From positions 47,595,501 to 47,659,500 of the forward strand of contig NC_068558.1 in assembly GCF_022201045.2 (NCBI RefSeq): a DNA stretch of 64,000 bases, written 5' to 3'. Within the stretch, counting starts at the first letter, position 1. The number at the start of each line of letters is the position of its first letter. The stretch comes from Citrus sinensis. Taxonomy: Eukaryota; Streptophyta; Magnoliopsida; Sapindales; Rutaceae. The notes beneath the pieces were generated by a model, which was not told the origin of the DNA, made no database searches, and saw nothing but the letters and a program-made list of their open reading frames with translations. Both the position numbers and the translations under genes were made by a program. Below, piece after piece: positions 36,785-48,224 of the stretch.

Positions 36785-39700
36785 GGACTGACCGGTGACG
36801 GCTAGTAGTATTTTTTTTGTTGGGAACAAAAATAATGCTTTTAGGTTTGAGAGGGAAATTGAGAAGAAAGGCCTGGGTTTGTCTAGTTGTGTAAATGTTT
36901 GTCAGCTTTCATGATGCCTCTAACATGGTTTCGTGATAATAAGATGTTGGGGGCGTGATTATTTTTATGTGACCCAATGTGGGGAAGGTTTAATTTGGCC
37001 TTCTCTTTTCTTGTCCTCAAACAAAAAAGAAACATTTGATCTTTTTTTTTTTTTTTAATTTTTGCTTGATTTGTCAGCAATATATTTTGCTGTAAAATTA
37101 ATCATATATTTTGACCGAGAAAGTTAAAGCACACCTGCTCCTAAGCACTGCATGAGAGTGTTAAAACCCCACCAGCACAGCAAGCCTACTATACAATATA
37201 CATATTGTAATATAAAACAAAGCCATTCTCTTTACATTTAACTGACAGAAATTCTCTCGGCCAATGAAACGTTAGAAAAAGCACTTAAAAGACTAGCTGA
37301 AATGGAAAGAACCCAGAGAGCTAGATGATTTTAATTAAATTTGTTTGCAGTTCGCAGTACTCAAATCGAGTAAAGGGTGGGCTTGTTTGTTGTGCTTTTG
37401 TTAGACACTCTCTTTTACTCAATCATACGCAAAGTTGGTGCACGCCTTTCGAATCGTGCCTCTGCGGGGAACTATACAGCATGAACTTCCTACTTAATTA
37501 ATTATATCATGAAACCACTCTCTCCATGCATTCAGCTTTTTGAAAAAAATCTTCATTAATTAGATTGCTAATCTAGCTAGCCGTTTTCGCGTGTGTTGCG
37601 TCAAAGTTTTAACCCTTTTCACTATTGAATCTTTTTTGGTCCGGATTCTACAATATGATCATTCAGAGTCGCCATGCATGTGATAATTAAGTCAATTTGT
37701 CCACTGACATAATCGCGTATGCATAGATGCACTTATTATATATGATGCAATATTCACTGTCCTGAAGGTACTTAACAGAATGACTATGATCATGTATTAT
37801 GATTCACATTAATTGTGGTCCCTAAAATATATTCCATTTGATTCACAATAATATCACCTTGAGTCTATGGTGGGCTTGATTGAGATTGTATTAGGTGACT
37901 CGATCCCTAGGCAATTAAAATTAACCTCAGCAAAATGTAATCATGAGCATTAAGCACAGACAACAACTGTGCAACAACTTTAAAAATAGATTTTTAGAAA
38001 CGGAATGTGTCGAGCTGTATAGCCAAAATAACAAAAAGGGCAAGCTAAAAGTCGGATTTTACTGTCGACCAAACTTGAGCCAATAGATGATTGTGTCTAA
38101 TTGATATGATAATGTAACTTCAGTATCACGCTTCGGGCCTGCGGGTGAATGGTGTCAGGAATTAATTCCTGCTGGTTTTAAGAACATTATTATAATATAT
38201 CTTCCTATACGCACGCATATACATAAGAACCATGAAGATTGTATATACAAATCTCTAAACCCGCTCCATGCTGAGTTGCTGACACTTTAGGGAGCAGTTG
38301 GCCGAGAAAAAGTCCACGTAAATGAATCAAAGACCAAGCTTAAGCCACCCTTTTAACTAATTTCTAATATCAAATGATTAGAAAACTTGATGATTCCACC
38401 TGTAACTTGGACCTTTTCTTTTTCCCTCAAGTATTTTTCGTAATTTTAAAAGTAATCTTAAGTTTATCTATCGACATCAATCTCTTAGATGGCATCATGT
38501 TGCATTGTTTTTGTTTGGAGCAAATGGATCCTTGCATGAACATGTGTTAGTTTAATATATAACGATCGACTTAGTATAGATGCCGACACAAAAAAGCTAA
38601 TCTCCAAAGAGTTGACCTCTTTATTTCTTTATAATACGAGCATAACTAACATGAAAATGAAATAGATAGAAATCAAAGTGAAACTTGAATTAATTTAATT
38701 AACTACTCCGGATATTGCTAAATAATTCTCCTTTCAACCAATGTGATGGAGGGCGAGATTAATTCCATGCATGTGTTAATGCATTGGCTATTAGCCTCTC
38801 AACTTAAGATCAATCTAGCTTCAATTTGTTCAATAGGGGACCTCAATTATAATCTAGGTAGATTTCCAATGTTATTTGGTTCAGAGCATTATATATGTAT
38901 ATATATTTGCGTGTGTGTAAATGTAAAAGAAGATTCTTCTCATGATTTGAGTATCCACTTTTTAAGCGAATTTCAATTGGTATTAGTCATTGGTTGAGCA
39001 ATGGTTGGATAAAAATACAAAATAGTAAAAACAAATTATGTGAGCAAAAAGATATTGTATAAAATAGGTTTATACAAAAAATTATAACTTTATCATTACT
39101 CTTATTTTAAACATATCCAAAGCGCAAAATGTTAACAAATTTGATTATTTTGAACCACCGATTAGATAAATATATCTTAGCATTTGATTATTTTAAAGGA
39201 TCGTTTAGATAAATATATCTCAGCGTAACAAAGAACTAATGGATACGGTTTCATAATTATTTGAAACATTGGAGAGGTGGGATGGTGACTGGTTTAAGAG
39301 ATTCTGGAGTACATTTATTGAACTACACTCACTTAATATAGTTATGGTATGTGTGCATTTATTTTAAAAAATCATCGTGTAATTAATATTTATATTTAAT
39401 TCATACACACATTTCATAAAATATGTTATGCAGGTGTAGTATAATAGAGGTATTTTAGAATCTCTCTATTGGTTTACTTACAATTGTCTGATTAAAAGGA
39501 AATGGTTTACTTATAAATGTCCGATAAAAAGATTGAAGAAAAGTTTGGGCCCAAAACCCGAATGCTAAATTGTGTGTTTTTCCAGGAGTAATTAAGAATA
39601 AGTTATAATTTAATTGGTAGGTTATTATGTAAAATCAAACCTTTATCACGTGATTCATCCAACGTCCAGCTTATCTGGCGAGAACTTGGAGGTTGGAAGT

Positions 39701-40005
39701 GAGGCCAAGACGTTATGCCATGCAGCAAGTAATAATCTTCCATTTGTAGCCTCCGGATCCATGAGTTACAAAAGTGAGCTTCATATGAAGAGAAGAAGAT
39801 TTACAGTAAAAAGTAAAAACAAACAAGCATTGATATTAGAATAAGAATGCAAAAAACATTTTATGTAAGAAAGCTAATAGAGATTCTCTCCTCCATAAAA
39901 ATGCCAGTAAAACTTTGAGCAAAACGCATCATTTGAATGCAGAAATTTGGTTTCCAGGAGCTTTTGCGGAGCTCCCAATGAAGCCAAAATGGCTCCAAAT
40001 TTCCA
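36785..40005. other. Intergenic region between divergent laccase and DVL genes
   Basis: Promoter and spacer DNA with no gene seen. Open frames at 36883 (minus) and 38743 and 39614 (plus) lack coding character. Sequence is mixed, AT-rich and only lightly repetitive. Confidence 0.5.
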
Positions 40006-40010
40006 ATTAC

Positions 40011-40018
40011 AATATAAA
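40011..40018 (+). promoter_or_regulatory. Putative TATA box of the DVL-like gene
   Basis: AATATAAA (in TACAATATAAACACC) lies about 210 bp upstream of the peptide start codon. It is followed about 30 bp later by CACTGCTCACACC, a plausible start region. It supports a real transcription unit but is a weak signal alone. Confidence 0.35.
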
Positions 40019-40220
40019 CACCCGAGAAAACTCACTGCTCACACCACACCAAGACAAAATTATGTAACAAAACCATTGTAACCTCCTCACACTATCGTCT
40101 GAAACCCATCATATAAGAAAAGGTGCCCGTTTGTAACTATCAACTAACAGAGACTACTCCGGGTCGGTAGCAGAATTTTCTTGCTTTCCATCTTTCTTCA
40201 AAACCAAGACTCATAAGCTC

Positions 40221-40373
40221 ATGGCCACTAGATGTCTGGGTTTTCCACGGCGCAGGTCAGGCAAAGTCCAGGTTTCAAGAACTAGGATTCTAGAGGAGAA
40301 GCGAGCAAGGCTGTACATTATAAGGCGCTGTGTGTTGATGCTGCTTTGCTGGAGAGACCATGAAGATGCGTGA
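40221..40373 (+). CDS. DVL: DVL/ROTUNDIFOLIA FOUR-LIKE small peptide, 50 residues
   Basis: A single-exon open frame of 50 codons. The C-terminal half carries the RTF/DVL domain: [20 protein letters not shown] at residues 25-44, then RDHEDA. The family hallmark is a basic YIIRRC segment followed by a hydrophobic L/M run and C-W. The N-terminal half is basic and variable (FPRRRSGK), also typical. By family knowledge these plant-specific peptides associate with the plasma membrane and restrain polar cell proliferation; overexpression shortens organs. The gene is short enough to escape ordinary open-reading-frame cut-offs. The start is the only upstream in-frame ATG that gives a family-sized product. 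A TATA-like element lies 210 bp upstream. Confidence 0.88.
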   Translation: MATRCLGFPRRRSGKVQVSRTRILEEKRARLYIIRRCVLMLLCWRDHEDA

Positions 40374-40849
40374 TTAGATCTTGATGGATATACAGTTGTT
40401 GTATGTTATTTATCTGTTTACTAGAAATCCAGGGAAGATAGCGTCACTAGCAATCTAAGTTTTCCCCATCTGTGTGATGTCAATAATGGTTCATTAACCT
40501 AATGTGAATCCACCATGTATGCTCCATTTTTCATCATCATTCTTTCTCCGAGGGATGTTGCCTGTCAATAGTACTTCATTTGGCTGCACTCTCCTCAAAC
40601 AAACTAATAAGCTAAGGTGATAATCTGGCACAAGTGAAAGTTTCAAGCTAATAAGGTGATAACAAGTTAAAGTTTCAAGCTAATAAATGACATGCCATGA
40701 TCTATGCAAAATCAACTAATAATTTAATAAGCAAATATAGAATTTTCTTTTATAAGCTACAGCAAACAAAATGAACTTTCCAGCAGATAAAACATCGGTA
40801 TCTGAAATTCCATCCAAACTTTTTTTTTGCATCAAGATGTGTCTACCAA

Positions 40850-41530
40850 CCAAAGAAGTAGGAAACATCCTTGAACTGCCCAAGTAACTACTAGGATTAT
40901 CAGTCTCATTCTATAAATTGGGATCTGTCAATATCGTAGACCTTACTCCACTGGTACTTGCATGGACATCACATCTCATTATACCAGAAAAGGAAACCAC
41001 ATTGCGGACTAAAATTCAATCCATGCTCTTTAGCACCAAGATTTCCCAACAACTTCCTGAATCAAGTCACTCCCCAATGGTTAAAAGGCACGATATTTAG
41101 ATACCCCGTGGGAAACATTCCTTGAATCAAGTCACTCCCCAACGGTTAAAAGGCACAATGATAGACTTCGTCGTATGCAGCAGAAAATTCTCATTTTGGC
41201 GGCATTTGAACTTGTCGTATCTAATTATGTACAGAGATATAATAATGACATTTAAAGATCAATCCACACTCTCTATCACCAAGATCCCTCTACTATGGAT
41301 ACTTCATGAATAACTCGTTAACGACCAAAATAAATGCGAAAAGCAGTAATAAGAAAAATAATAGATGTAGTGAAAATCATGCTTTGGCAGCATTCAAATA
41401 CCATGCCACACACTATCAACCCGGACAAAGATAAAAATTCAACATGTAAACCATAGACCGGAGAACCAAGATTTCCCTACAAATTCTGAAGTAAGAAACA
41501 GTCCTGAATTCATATTTGCACAATCTTCCA
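40850..41530. repeat. Diverged direct repeats downstream of DVL
   Basis: The clearest pair is at about 41056-41094 and 41120-41160, which share GAATCAAGTCACTCCCCAA and GGTTAAAAGGCAC. Related phrases recur in order through the block: GGAAACATCCTTGAA/GGAAACATTCCTTGAA, TCAATCCATGCTCTTTAGCACC/TCAATCCACACTCTCTATCACC (shown in part), and ACCAAGATTTCCC. This suggests about three old copies of a 200-250 bp unit. Confidence 0.5.
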
Positions 41531-41660
41531 TTATAATTAGACAGCAGAAATGAAAGAGGGAAAAAGAAAAAGAATCAAGGATACACAGATTATAAGTTAT
41601 TCACTTCATCGTATACTAGCAGTATGACAATGGTTTTTTTTTTTTTTGGGTTCTTTTGTT

Positions 41661-41675
41661 GGGGGGGGGGGGGGG
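41661..41675 (+). repeat. G15 homopolymer
   Basis: Fifteen consecutive G, preceded by a T14 run at 41634-41647 and followed by GGCGTAAGGGG. It could form a G-quadruplex and is also a place where base calling and assembly are error-prone. Confidence 0.9.
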
Positions 41676-42766
41676 AGGCGTAAGGGGTACTATCTAACAT
41701 GTAAAGCCACTGATATAAAATCCTGAATCCTACTCTCAGATCTGATTGCTATTGCAGGTGAACTAGATTTAGCCTCTTGACTCTCCTTTAACTTAAATGT
41801 CACCAAGCTGCACAATACTAAGTCAAAAGCCAGCGAACAAATTAGAAATTAAGGCCTTGAGAAGAATAGTAAACAAAATGTAATGTTCTGACCAAAGGCA
41901 AAATCTCACTTCCAATGGTGCAACATGTTTTCAATTCTAACCACAAACAGATATCTAATTACTTCTTGCTCTTAAGATCTCAGCAATTAAAATATAAAAG
42001 CAATGACTCTACCAGATAGTGGTCTTAGCTCGCCTGATATAGGAACTATGAAAAAGCTATCCAGAGAAAATCAGCAACCAATAGTCTAATAATTATGGAG
42101 AAAGGAGAAAGGAGAAAGGGTGAAGGGGATATAAAGAGTGGAGGAAATCATATAAAAAACATGAAGCATACTATATGGATTTGCTGGATTGGCCGAACTA
42201 AACAATTAAAAGACTGAAAGAAAATTTTAAAAACCTTCTAGCTCTTACTGACGCACTGATCCTGGCATCTCAACGGTTCGGAAAATTATTAACGCCGCGA
42301 CATGTACAGTAAAACAACCAACAAAACCAATATGTTTAGTTAAAATCTCCAAAACTTGAGACAAAAGCAAGTCTAAATATCAGAACTAAAGAATGTAACA
42401 AATACATTTTGATTACAAAAACCGGTACAGGCACGAACCTTATGAAGCCATAAACGATTGGATCAAGAATCAGTAAGGCCCCACCGAAGTCCACAACTTG
42501 AGATGAAAACAGATCATCATTACAAAATAAGAACAAGAATATAACACATAAATTTGCAAAGTGAGAAATTAATAGGTTTCTAACACAAATAAAAAGAAAA
42601 AAGAGTAATTAAAATCGATCAACACCAAATTTCTACAAAGTCATACACGCATTAAAATACACATTCTTACAAAAGAAAGTTTGTAAACGAAGGCAAATTG
42701 TTCTAAAGAGAGAACAATTTACAAACCCTAGAAGATGGAAGGTGATGATTATACGGGAAGCTTGAT

Positions 42767-43024
42767 TTATTGAAGCTTATTAACATTTGAAACGGTTGTG
42801 TTGGCGTGTTGGGCGTCGAGGTCGTAGCGGCCGTGAACAGTGGAGCGGAAGACCATGAGAGGTCGGTCCTTGGCCTCATCCTCGTCTTCGAATTCAGCGG
42901 TGCTGAGGTTGATGCAGGAGCAACGCTCCAGCGAGGCGAAGAATGCGGTGGCGACGTTGGCGCCCACCCAGTTGGCCACCCGATCCAACTTATCGCACGA
43001 CATGAAGCTGCAGGGCTTGTCCAT
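42767..43024 (-). CDS. Small conserved-looking plant protein, function unknown (85 residues)
   Basis: One uninterrupted exon starting MDKPCSFMSCDKLDRVANWV and ending in a polar tail. The ATG at 43024 is preferred over the longer open frame from 43174, whose upstream part is Lys/Asn/Gln-rich and leader-like. The core has four Cys (residues 5, 10, 35, 37), a mildly hydrophobic WVGANVATAFFASLE stretch, and an acidic FEDEDEAKDRP segment. Base composition is clearly higher in GC than the flanks, and codon use is plausible. I believe similar small proteins occur in other plants, but I cannot name a family or function. Confidence 0.7.
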   Translation of the reverse strand: MDKPCSFMSCDKLDRVANWVGANVATAFFASLERCSCINLSTAEFEDEDEAKDRPLMVFRSTVHGRYDLDAQHANTTVSNVNKLQ

Positions 43025-43781
43025 CGCTTCGATTGATTGATTGATACTTACGGGGCAAGAGAGATTGGTTAAATGGTTCCTTTCTTTTTGTTTGTTGCTA
43101 TTTTCGTAATGGATCGTTCTTTTTGTCAATTGATGTGTTTGCCGGAACTCCAAAGAATAGCGACAACAGACCATATCATATGGAATGGAATGGATCGGTC
43201 GTAGGTTTTATTTATTTACTATCCGTTTGTTTTTAACTTTATTTCAAAAGGAAATAAGGAATAGTATGCGTCCTCCCAAAAAAAAAAAAAGTATGCAAAA
43301 GGAAACATTAGTGTTGGTGATGGCATACGATTAAATTTTTATTCAATTTTACTTTATTCTTCTATAGAGGTTAGGTTTAGGAAAATATAAATTTGATTAA
43401 TGAGTACCCATGCATTAAGGTCTATATTTCTTTTCATTTCCCCCTAATTATGAGTATATTCCATGTGGAGTTAATTTTGGGAACACGATCCTGTTTAAAA
43501 TTTATGACCACAGCCCAAAAGCAAATAATTTTGAGAAGTAAAGCCCAAAAAACAAAAGGGAAAATCCCATCTAAAGTGCGGAGAACAATCAGTTTCTACA
43601 AACATTTCAATGAATCATAGCAATCAATCAATCAACTCGGAGTCCCAGCATAGTTGATGGCTTTTAACAAAAAAATTTTGTGATGACTACTACTGCAGTA
43701 GCATCAGCCAATGATTGATTTGTTTGCAATCCTATTCCTGCTACTACAAATGCCTTTGTAATCTCTGCCGTTCACGTACTC
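43025..43781. other. Intergenic region, nothing recognised
   Basis: About 750 bp between two minus-strand genes. It holds the small gene's promoter and the invertase 3' untranslated region. An A13 run lies near 43278-43290. The open frame at 43393-43620 is AT-rich and unconvincing. Confidence 0.5.
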
Positions 43782-46700
43782 TCAAAATGAGGCTGAGCGG
43801 CTGAGCCTTGGCTTAGCTATCTTCTTGTCTTCCTCAAGAGAAATCATCAGAAGATTGGAAGGATTCTCAACCATCATTTTTGCAACCAAGTAGCCAGCTA
43901 TGCTCCATGTTTGATATTTTCTTGCCTGCTTCCCAACATAACGCCCAGTCTTACCATCATAGTACTCAGGCCACCCATCTTTAGAGAGGCGCTGCTCCGC
44001 CAGCTCTATAGCTCGTTTTGCAATTTGAGGCCTTCCGGTTTTGATGGATGCTGCTGTAAGCAGCCATAACAGAACTACCATAGAGAAACCAAACAGCCAC
44101 ATGTCAGGAAGAAAAAAAAAAGAGGAACAGCAATGCAAAAATGATCGTCCACAGAGTCTGAGATTCAATTAGGAAATTTCGAAGAGCACAACATACGATC
44201 TGAATCTCACTCACGTAAAATTCATTTCATCAATATAATCAGCAAACAACGCTGTGCTACATTGTCAGAAAAAAAGGTGTATCAAGGAGTAGCTAACTTC
44301 AGTTCTTCATTGGTAAGTAATAGTCAAAACTCAAAAAATTAAATATGAGATGTGTGCTTGTACCTGGCCAAGATCCACCGTTATGGTAACTCCATCGTGT
44401 GTTCTTAGGATCGTAACCAGTGACAATCCTCCATTCATGTCCATCCAAGGCTGGGTAAGATATCTTCAATGGCATCTCTCCAATCAAGTCCTCCCAACGC
44501 TCCTCAATCAAATCCATGATTGCCGTTGCCTGTGCAGGGGTGGCTAGAGAACTCAAAATGGCAATGCAGTTCCCAACTAAGAACCACCGGAAGTCCATTC
44601 TAGCTGGACTGACATTCCCAATCAAATATCCTCCTCTCAATGGCATGAAATCAAATACCCAATCAGGAATAGAATCTGGAATGACATTAAACTTGTTAAC
44701 AGCTGTGTGGGAGTATTCCTCGGTCTTATAACGGTATATGTTATTTAGCTGCGTAAAATCAAGCCAGTAATATTTCTGGATGTGATAGCTGAGAGCTGTG
44801 ATCCTCTTATCAATTCGCTCAATCAATTCCTTGCCATCGCGCTCTGGTTTTAACATCTGACGAGCACACCGCAGTGCGAAATAGAAGAGAGACTGGATCT
44901 CAATTGGATACCCATAAATTCCCTGTAAGTCAAAAGAAACTCGTCAAAGATAATTTTATGAATTACGAAGTAGATAAATAAATTCCCAAAACTTGGCTAG
45001 CTAGCCAACAAGCTAGAATCAAACATAAGACTTCATGAGGATCATATTCGCTATCCAGCATATCCGATCAACACGGTAAATGGATGCGCTTTAATTAACT
45101 AAAAATTTTGAACCTTACAGGCTAAAAAGAATTTATTATCAGCTATATAACTAGTAGGAATTTCACATCATAACTAGCAATGAAAAAACTAAGTTGACAC
45201 TAGCTAGACTGCCTTCTTGTCTAGCTACCAAAAACAGGGACAAATAATTCCAAAGAAGAACAGAAAGCCCAAGTAGAACTTGGCTCACGTTTAGGACAAA
45301 AGAATATTCTCGATGAGTAATAATATTTCAACAACTAACAAAAAGACTTACCATCCTCCTGTCAATCATGCTACATCCATCTGCACACAAAAGAGTGGGA
45401 AAAGTATCAAAGCCATCTGAGAGACAAAGGTTAAGTATCAATTTCATTCCTCTCTGCACCTCAGGCAACTCTGCCAGAGCATAGTCACGAGTGCACTTGG
45501 TATATGATCTTAGCAGTATAATCCACCAAAACCCAGAATCTACAGGTGCAACTCTTCCTATAGCACTGCCACCAAAATCCGCAACCAAGGTCTCCTTTTG
45601 CTGATGCGAGTTAAAGAGTACCTTAAAACTAGCAGGCATCACACCTTCTCCCAGGGTAAAGTTATCGATCCTCTTCTCCCAACCTTGTAGGTGAAGGGTC
45701 TTCAACAGGAAGTTCTTCACAATCTCTGGTTCTGCAGGTTCAATCATCAGGCAAGCTAAGGCCGTGGGAACAAAGTCCCTCACAAAAACCTTCAGTTATA
45801 CAATGAAAAATATCATCAACTCTTGGAGAAGCAAAACTAAATTAGATAAAATTGCAGAAATGACTAATAAATTATAATGCACGGCTAAAAGTTTCTCAAA
45901 ACCTCCAGTGGCTTACACTTAGCAATCAGTGTTGACTGGAGGAAAAAAGCAGATAAGAAATACAATCAAAATGAGATATGCATTATTACCGAGAAGAAAC
46001 GCAAAGAAAAATTACGAAAAGTCAATTTTTCTATTTAATCAAATTTATGCACAAATTAGAACGAATGCCACAGCTCAAATCCTGTACACAGATATAATAA
46101 AGAAAACACAAGAATACAATATACAAATTAAGATTAATCGATGGTGCATCTGAGAGTGTTTTCAAAAGCATTTTCAAAAGTCCTTAATAGATTATTTATG
46201 TTTACCTATGGAGAACTTACGAATGAAAAACACTTAATTGATCATAAAGGGCATTTTAAGTGCTTTTACAAGAAATCACTTCTACACAAGCGAAAGTTCA
46301 ATGGACAAGTTACGTTTACCTGATTGTAGTTCAATGCCTCGGCGTTGGGATCCATCGCAGCGAATGTCCCCACAGGCTTTCCTTTAAAGTACACGTAAGA
46401 CTTCTTAAGTCTTTCCAACGCCTCTTCCATCATCGCAGCACCAGTACTCTCTCCGTTCTCCTGATGATTACCAACGATAGATCTCAGCGCAAGATCAAAG
46501 GCCTCAAGATTCGTACCGACACTCGGACACGGCTTTAACGGCAATGCCTTTGGCAAAATCACGTTCTCGGTGACGTTGTTCTCGTGGCCCTGCAGTCTCA
46601 CAGTCTTCTTCGCCTTCTCCGGCTTCAGTATCTCTCCGTTTTGCGAAGCTTCTGAGCTCTCTTTTGTCCAAGCAACTGAAGATTTTACATCCTCTAAAGA

Positions 46701-47009
46701 TAGCGAATCGTCTTTCTCTTTAGATTCTTCGGTAGTACGTAAAGTTTCAATCACTATAAACTCGGTCGAAGAAGTAACATTCGGTTGAATCTCGACCAAA
46801 GGATCCGCCGCTGTGGCTTCATCGACCGATGAGCTGTTCTTTCCAGCAAGTGAAGAAGCCGCTGACATAAATTCCTTGTGCGACATATTTTCTTGCTCTA
46901 CCATATCCTCGTCGACAGCCGAGTAGCCACTCGTATGTGCCGGCGCCGGTGGTGGAAAAATGTCTACTTCCTTTGCATCATGTAAGAGATCTCGCAGCTT
47001 TTTTGTCAT
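43782..47009 (-). CDS. Alkaline/neutral invertase (GH100)
   Basis: Four exons join in phase: 47009-46320, 45789-45352, 44922-44364 and 44074-43782. They give 659 residues, usual for the organellar clade. The variable N-terminal 180 residues are Ser/Glu-rich. The GH100 domain starts near [18 protein letters not shown] and continues through [79 protein letters not shown] and [14 protein letters not shown]. The enzyme splits sucrose to glucose and fructose at neutral to alkaline pH. The N-terminus is not a classic transit peptide, so mitochondrial, plastid or cytosolic location is open. An 87-bp 5' untranslated intron (47097-47011) is plausible. A short upstream ORF (MFNSP) occurs in the leader. 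Confidence 0.93.
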
Positions 47010-47010
47010 T

Positions 47011-47097
47011 CTAGTGAGAGATTATTATTTATGTGAGATGATATAAAATACTTTTTTTATTTTCATGTTATAATTATTGCAGTTAGAGAGAGATTAC
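47011..47097 (-). other. Probable intron in the invertase 5' untranslated region
   Basis: Read on the minus strand, CTGTGAAG|GTAATCTC at 47097 is a good donor. CTCACTAG|AATGAC at 47011 is an acceptor that places the start codon one base into the next exon. Upstream is a (GA/CT)n-rich leader (47130-47152). The intron is inferred from splice signals only. Confidence 0.4.
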
Positions 47098-47726
47098 CTT
47101 CACAGTTATTGGTTGCTTTCTTGGAGAGACGGGAAAGAGAGAGAGAGAGAGATTCAGTTACCACAGAGAGAGCAATGGAGAGGTCGCTAGGGAGAATTGA
47201 ACATGCACGGAGTGTGTGCTATTTTTGTTTTGGCGGTTAGAGAGAATTCAAGAATGGAAATTGTAAAATAGGTCTTCCTTCGAGATTATTTACAAAGTTG
47301 CCATCTCAGCTGTATAGCTATTAGCTATATGAAATGTAAGGTCGTTAACAGGATCGTAATTCGAAAATTCGAAATCGATTTGCAATTTTGCATGCTTAAG
47401 ATACTTTCATTAGGGGCGTTTTGGGAATGTAAAGCAGCTGGCGATCCTTTCGGTTACCGAAGCGGGAAAATAATTCGTGGGTTTATGCTATTGTGCCCCC
47501 CGTGGCACATTGATAACTGGAATGAACGATATTTGAATTCTTCCGATCCAGTAGATTCTCTACACGTGTCTCATCGCGGAGAAAATAACCGTTCTTAATT
47601 GTGAGAAGCCCAGTAGTTAGTTTATTGAAGAGAAAGCTTAGCTAGCTAATTAGTTTATTCAAGAGAAAGATAGCTAGCTAGCAAATTCGGTTATTTCAGT
47701 CTTCATCTTTGCTTCCTATTTTCTTT

Positions 47727-48090
47727 TAGGCCACGGGATTTGCCTGTTCAATTTGTATTGGGGGCAAGCAACTGCCATTGGACCTTGGAAGTGTTTTCGT
47801 CTGAAAAGCATCACAAGTGTTCATAACAAAATCATGCCAAGAATCCTCCCTTTGAGATGCTGAATAATAAGATGAGATCAAAATGATATGAGTCAACCGG
47901 ACAAGGTAAGAAAAGGTGCAATTCCAGTGATGAAAATAAATAACCCATTTTGTAAAAATCGCCGCAACTTTGTGATCCTCGAAAAGAGAATTCTCCTCAA
48001 CTGAACGTGAAATTCCACTATTGAAACTGCAAACAGCTTTTGCAAACTCATTCATGGAAAGCAATATTATCCTGGCCCAATATTACTAGG
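47727..48090 (-). pseudogene. Possible gene fragment, unidentified
   Basis: Two coding-like blocks lie in an otherwise repetitive spacer. The first (48083-47945) reads FAKAVCSFNSGISRSVEENS and LFEDHKVAAIFTKW, then hits a donor-like TGG|GTTATT. The second (from about 47859) reads DSWHDFVMNTCDAFQTK and ends NPVA-stop, with an acceptor-like TTATTCAG before it. Using those exact sites would break the frame, and there is no start or upstream exon beyond 48100, where repeats begin. It is best seen as the decayed 3' end of a duplicated gene. I do not recognise the family. Confidence 0.35.
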
Positions 48091-48224
48091 AGCAAAACTA
48101 ACATAGCCCTCACCGATAGGCATTTGGTTCAATAGGTAAAGTCTTACACTTACAATATTGAGTTCAAGAATTTGAGTCTCCATAAGAGTTTTATAGAGAT
48201 TAATTTCAGTACTTCATCAATTAT

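Larger units (their letters stand above)
40374..42766. other. Intergenic region with diverged repeats
   Basis: No gene is seen downstream of the DVL-like gene. It holds a diverged direct-repeat block (40850-41530) and a T14 run followed by a G15 run near 41634-41675. The open frames at 40918, 41122 and 42336 lack coding character. Confidence 0.5.

Noticed and set aside
42806..43040. Two plus-strand open frames over the 85-residue gene
   Set aside because: Antisense shadows in a GC-richer patch; composition (Ala/Glu/Gly-rich) follows from the minus-strand gene.
43025..43174. N-terminal extension of the 85-residue protein to 135 residues
   Set aside because: Extension is Lys/Asn/Gln-rich and AT-rich like a leader; the start at 43024 begins the GC-richer coding segment.
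47329..47598. 89-residue plus-strand frame upstream of the invertase
   Set aside because: No recognisable domain. The region reads as promoter, with an ACACGTGTC G-box near 47560. Kept only as a low-probability gene.
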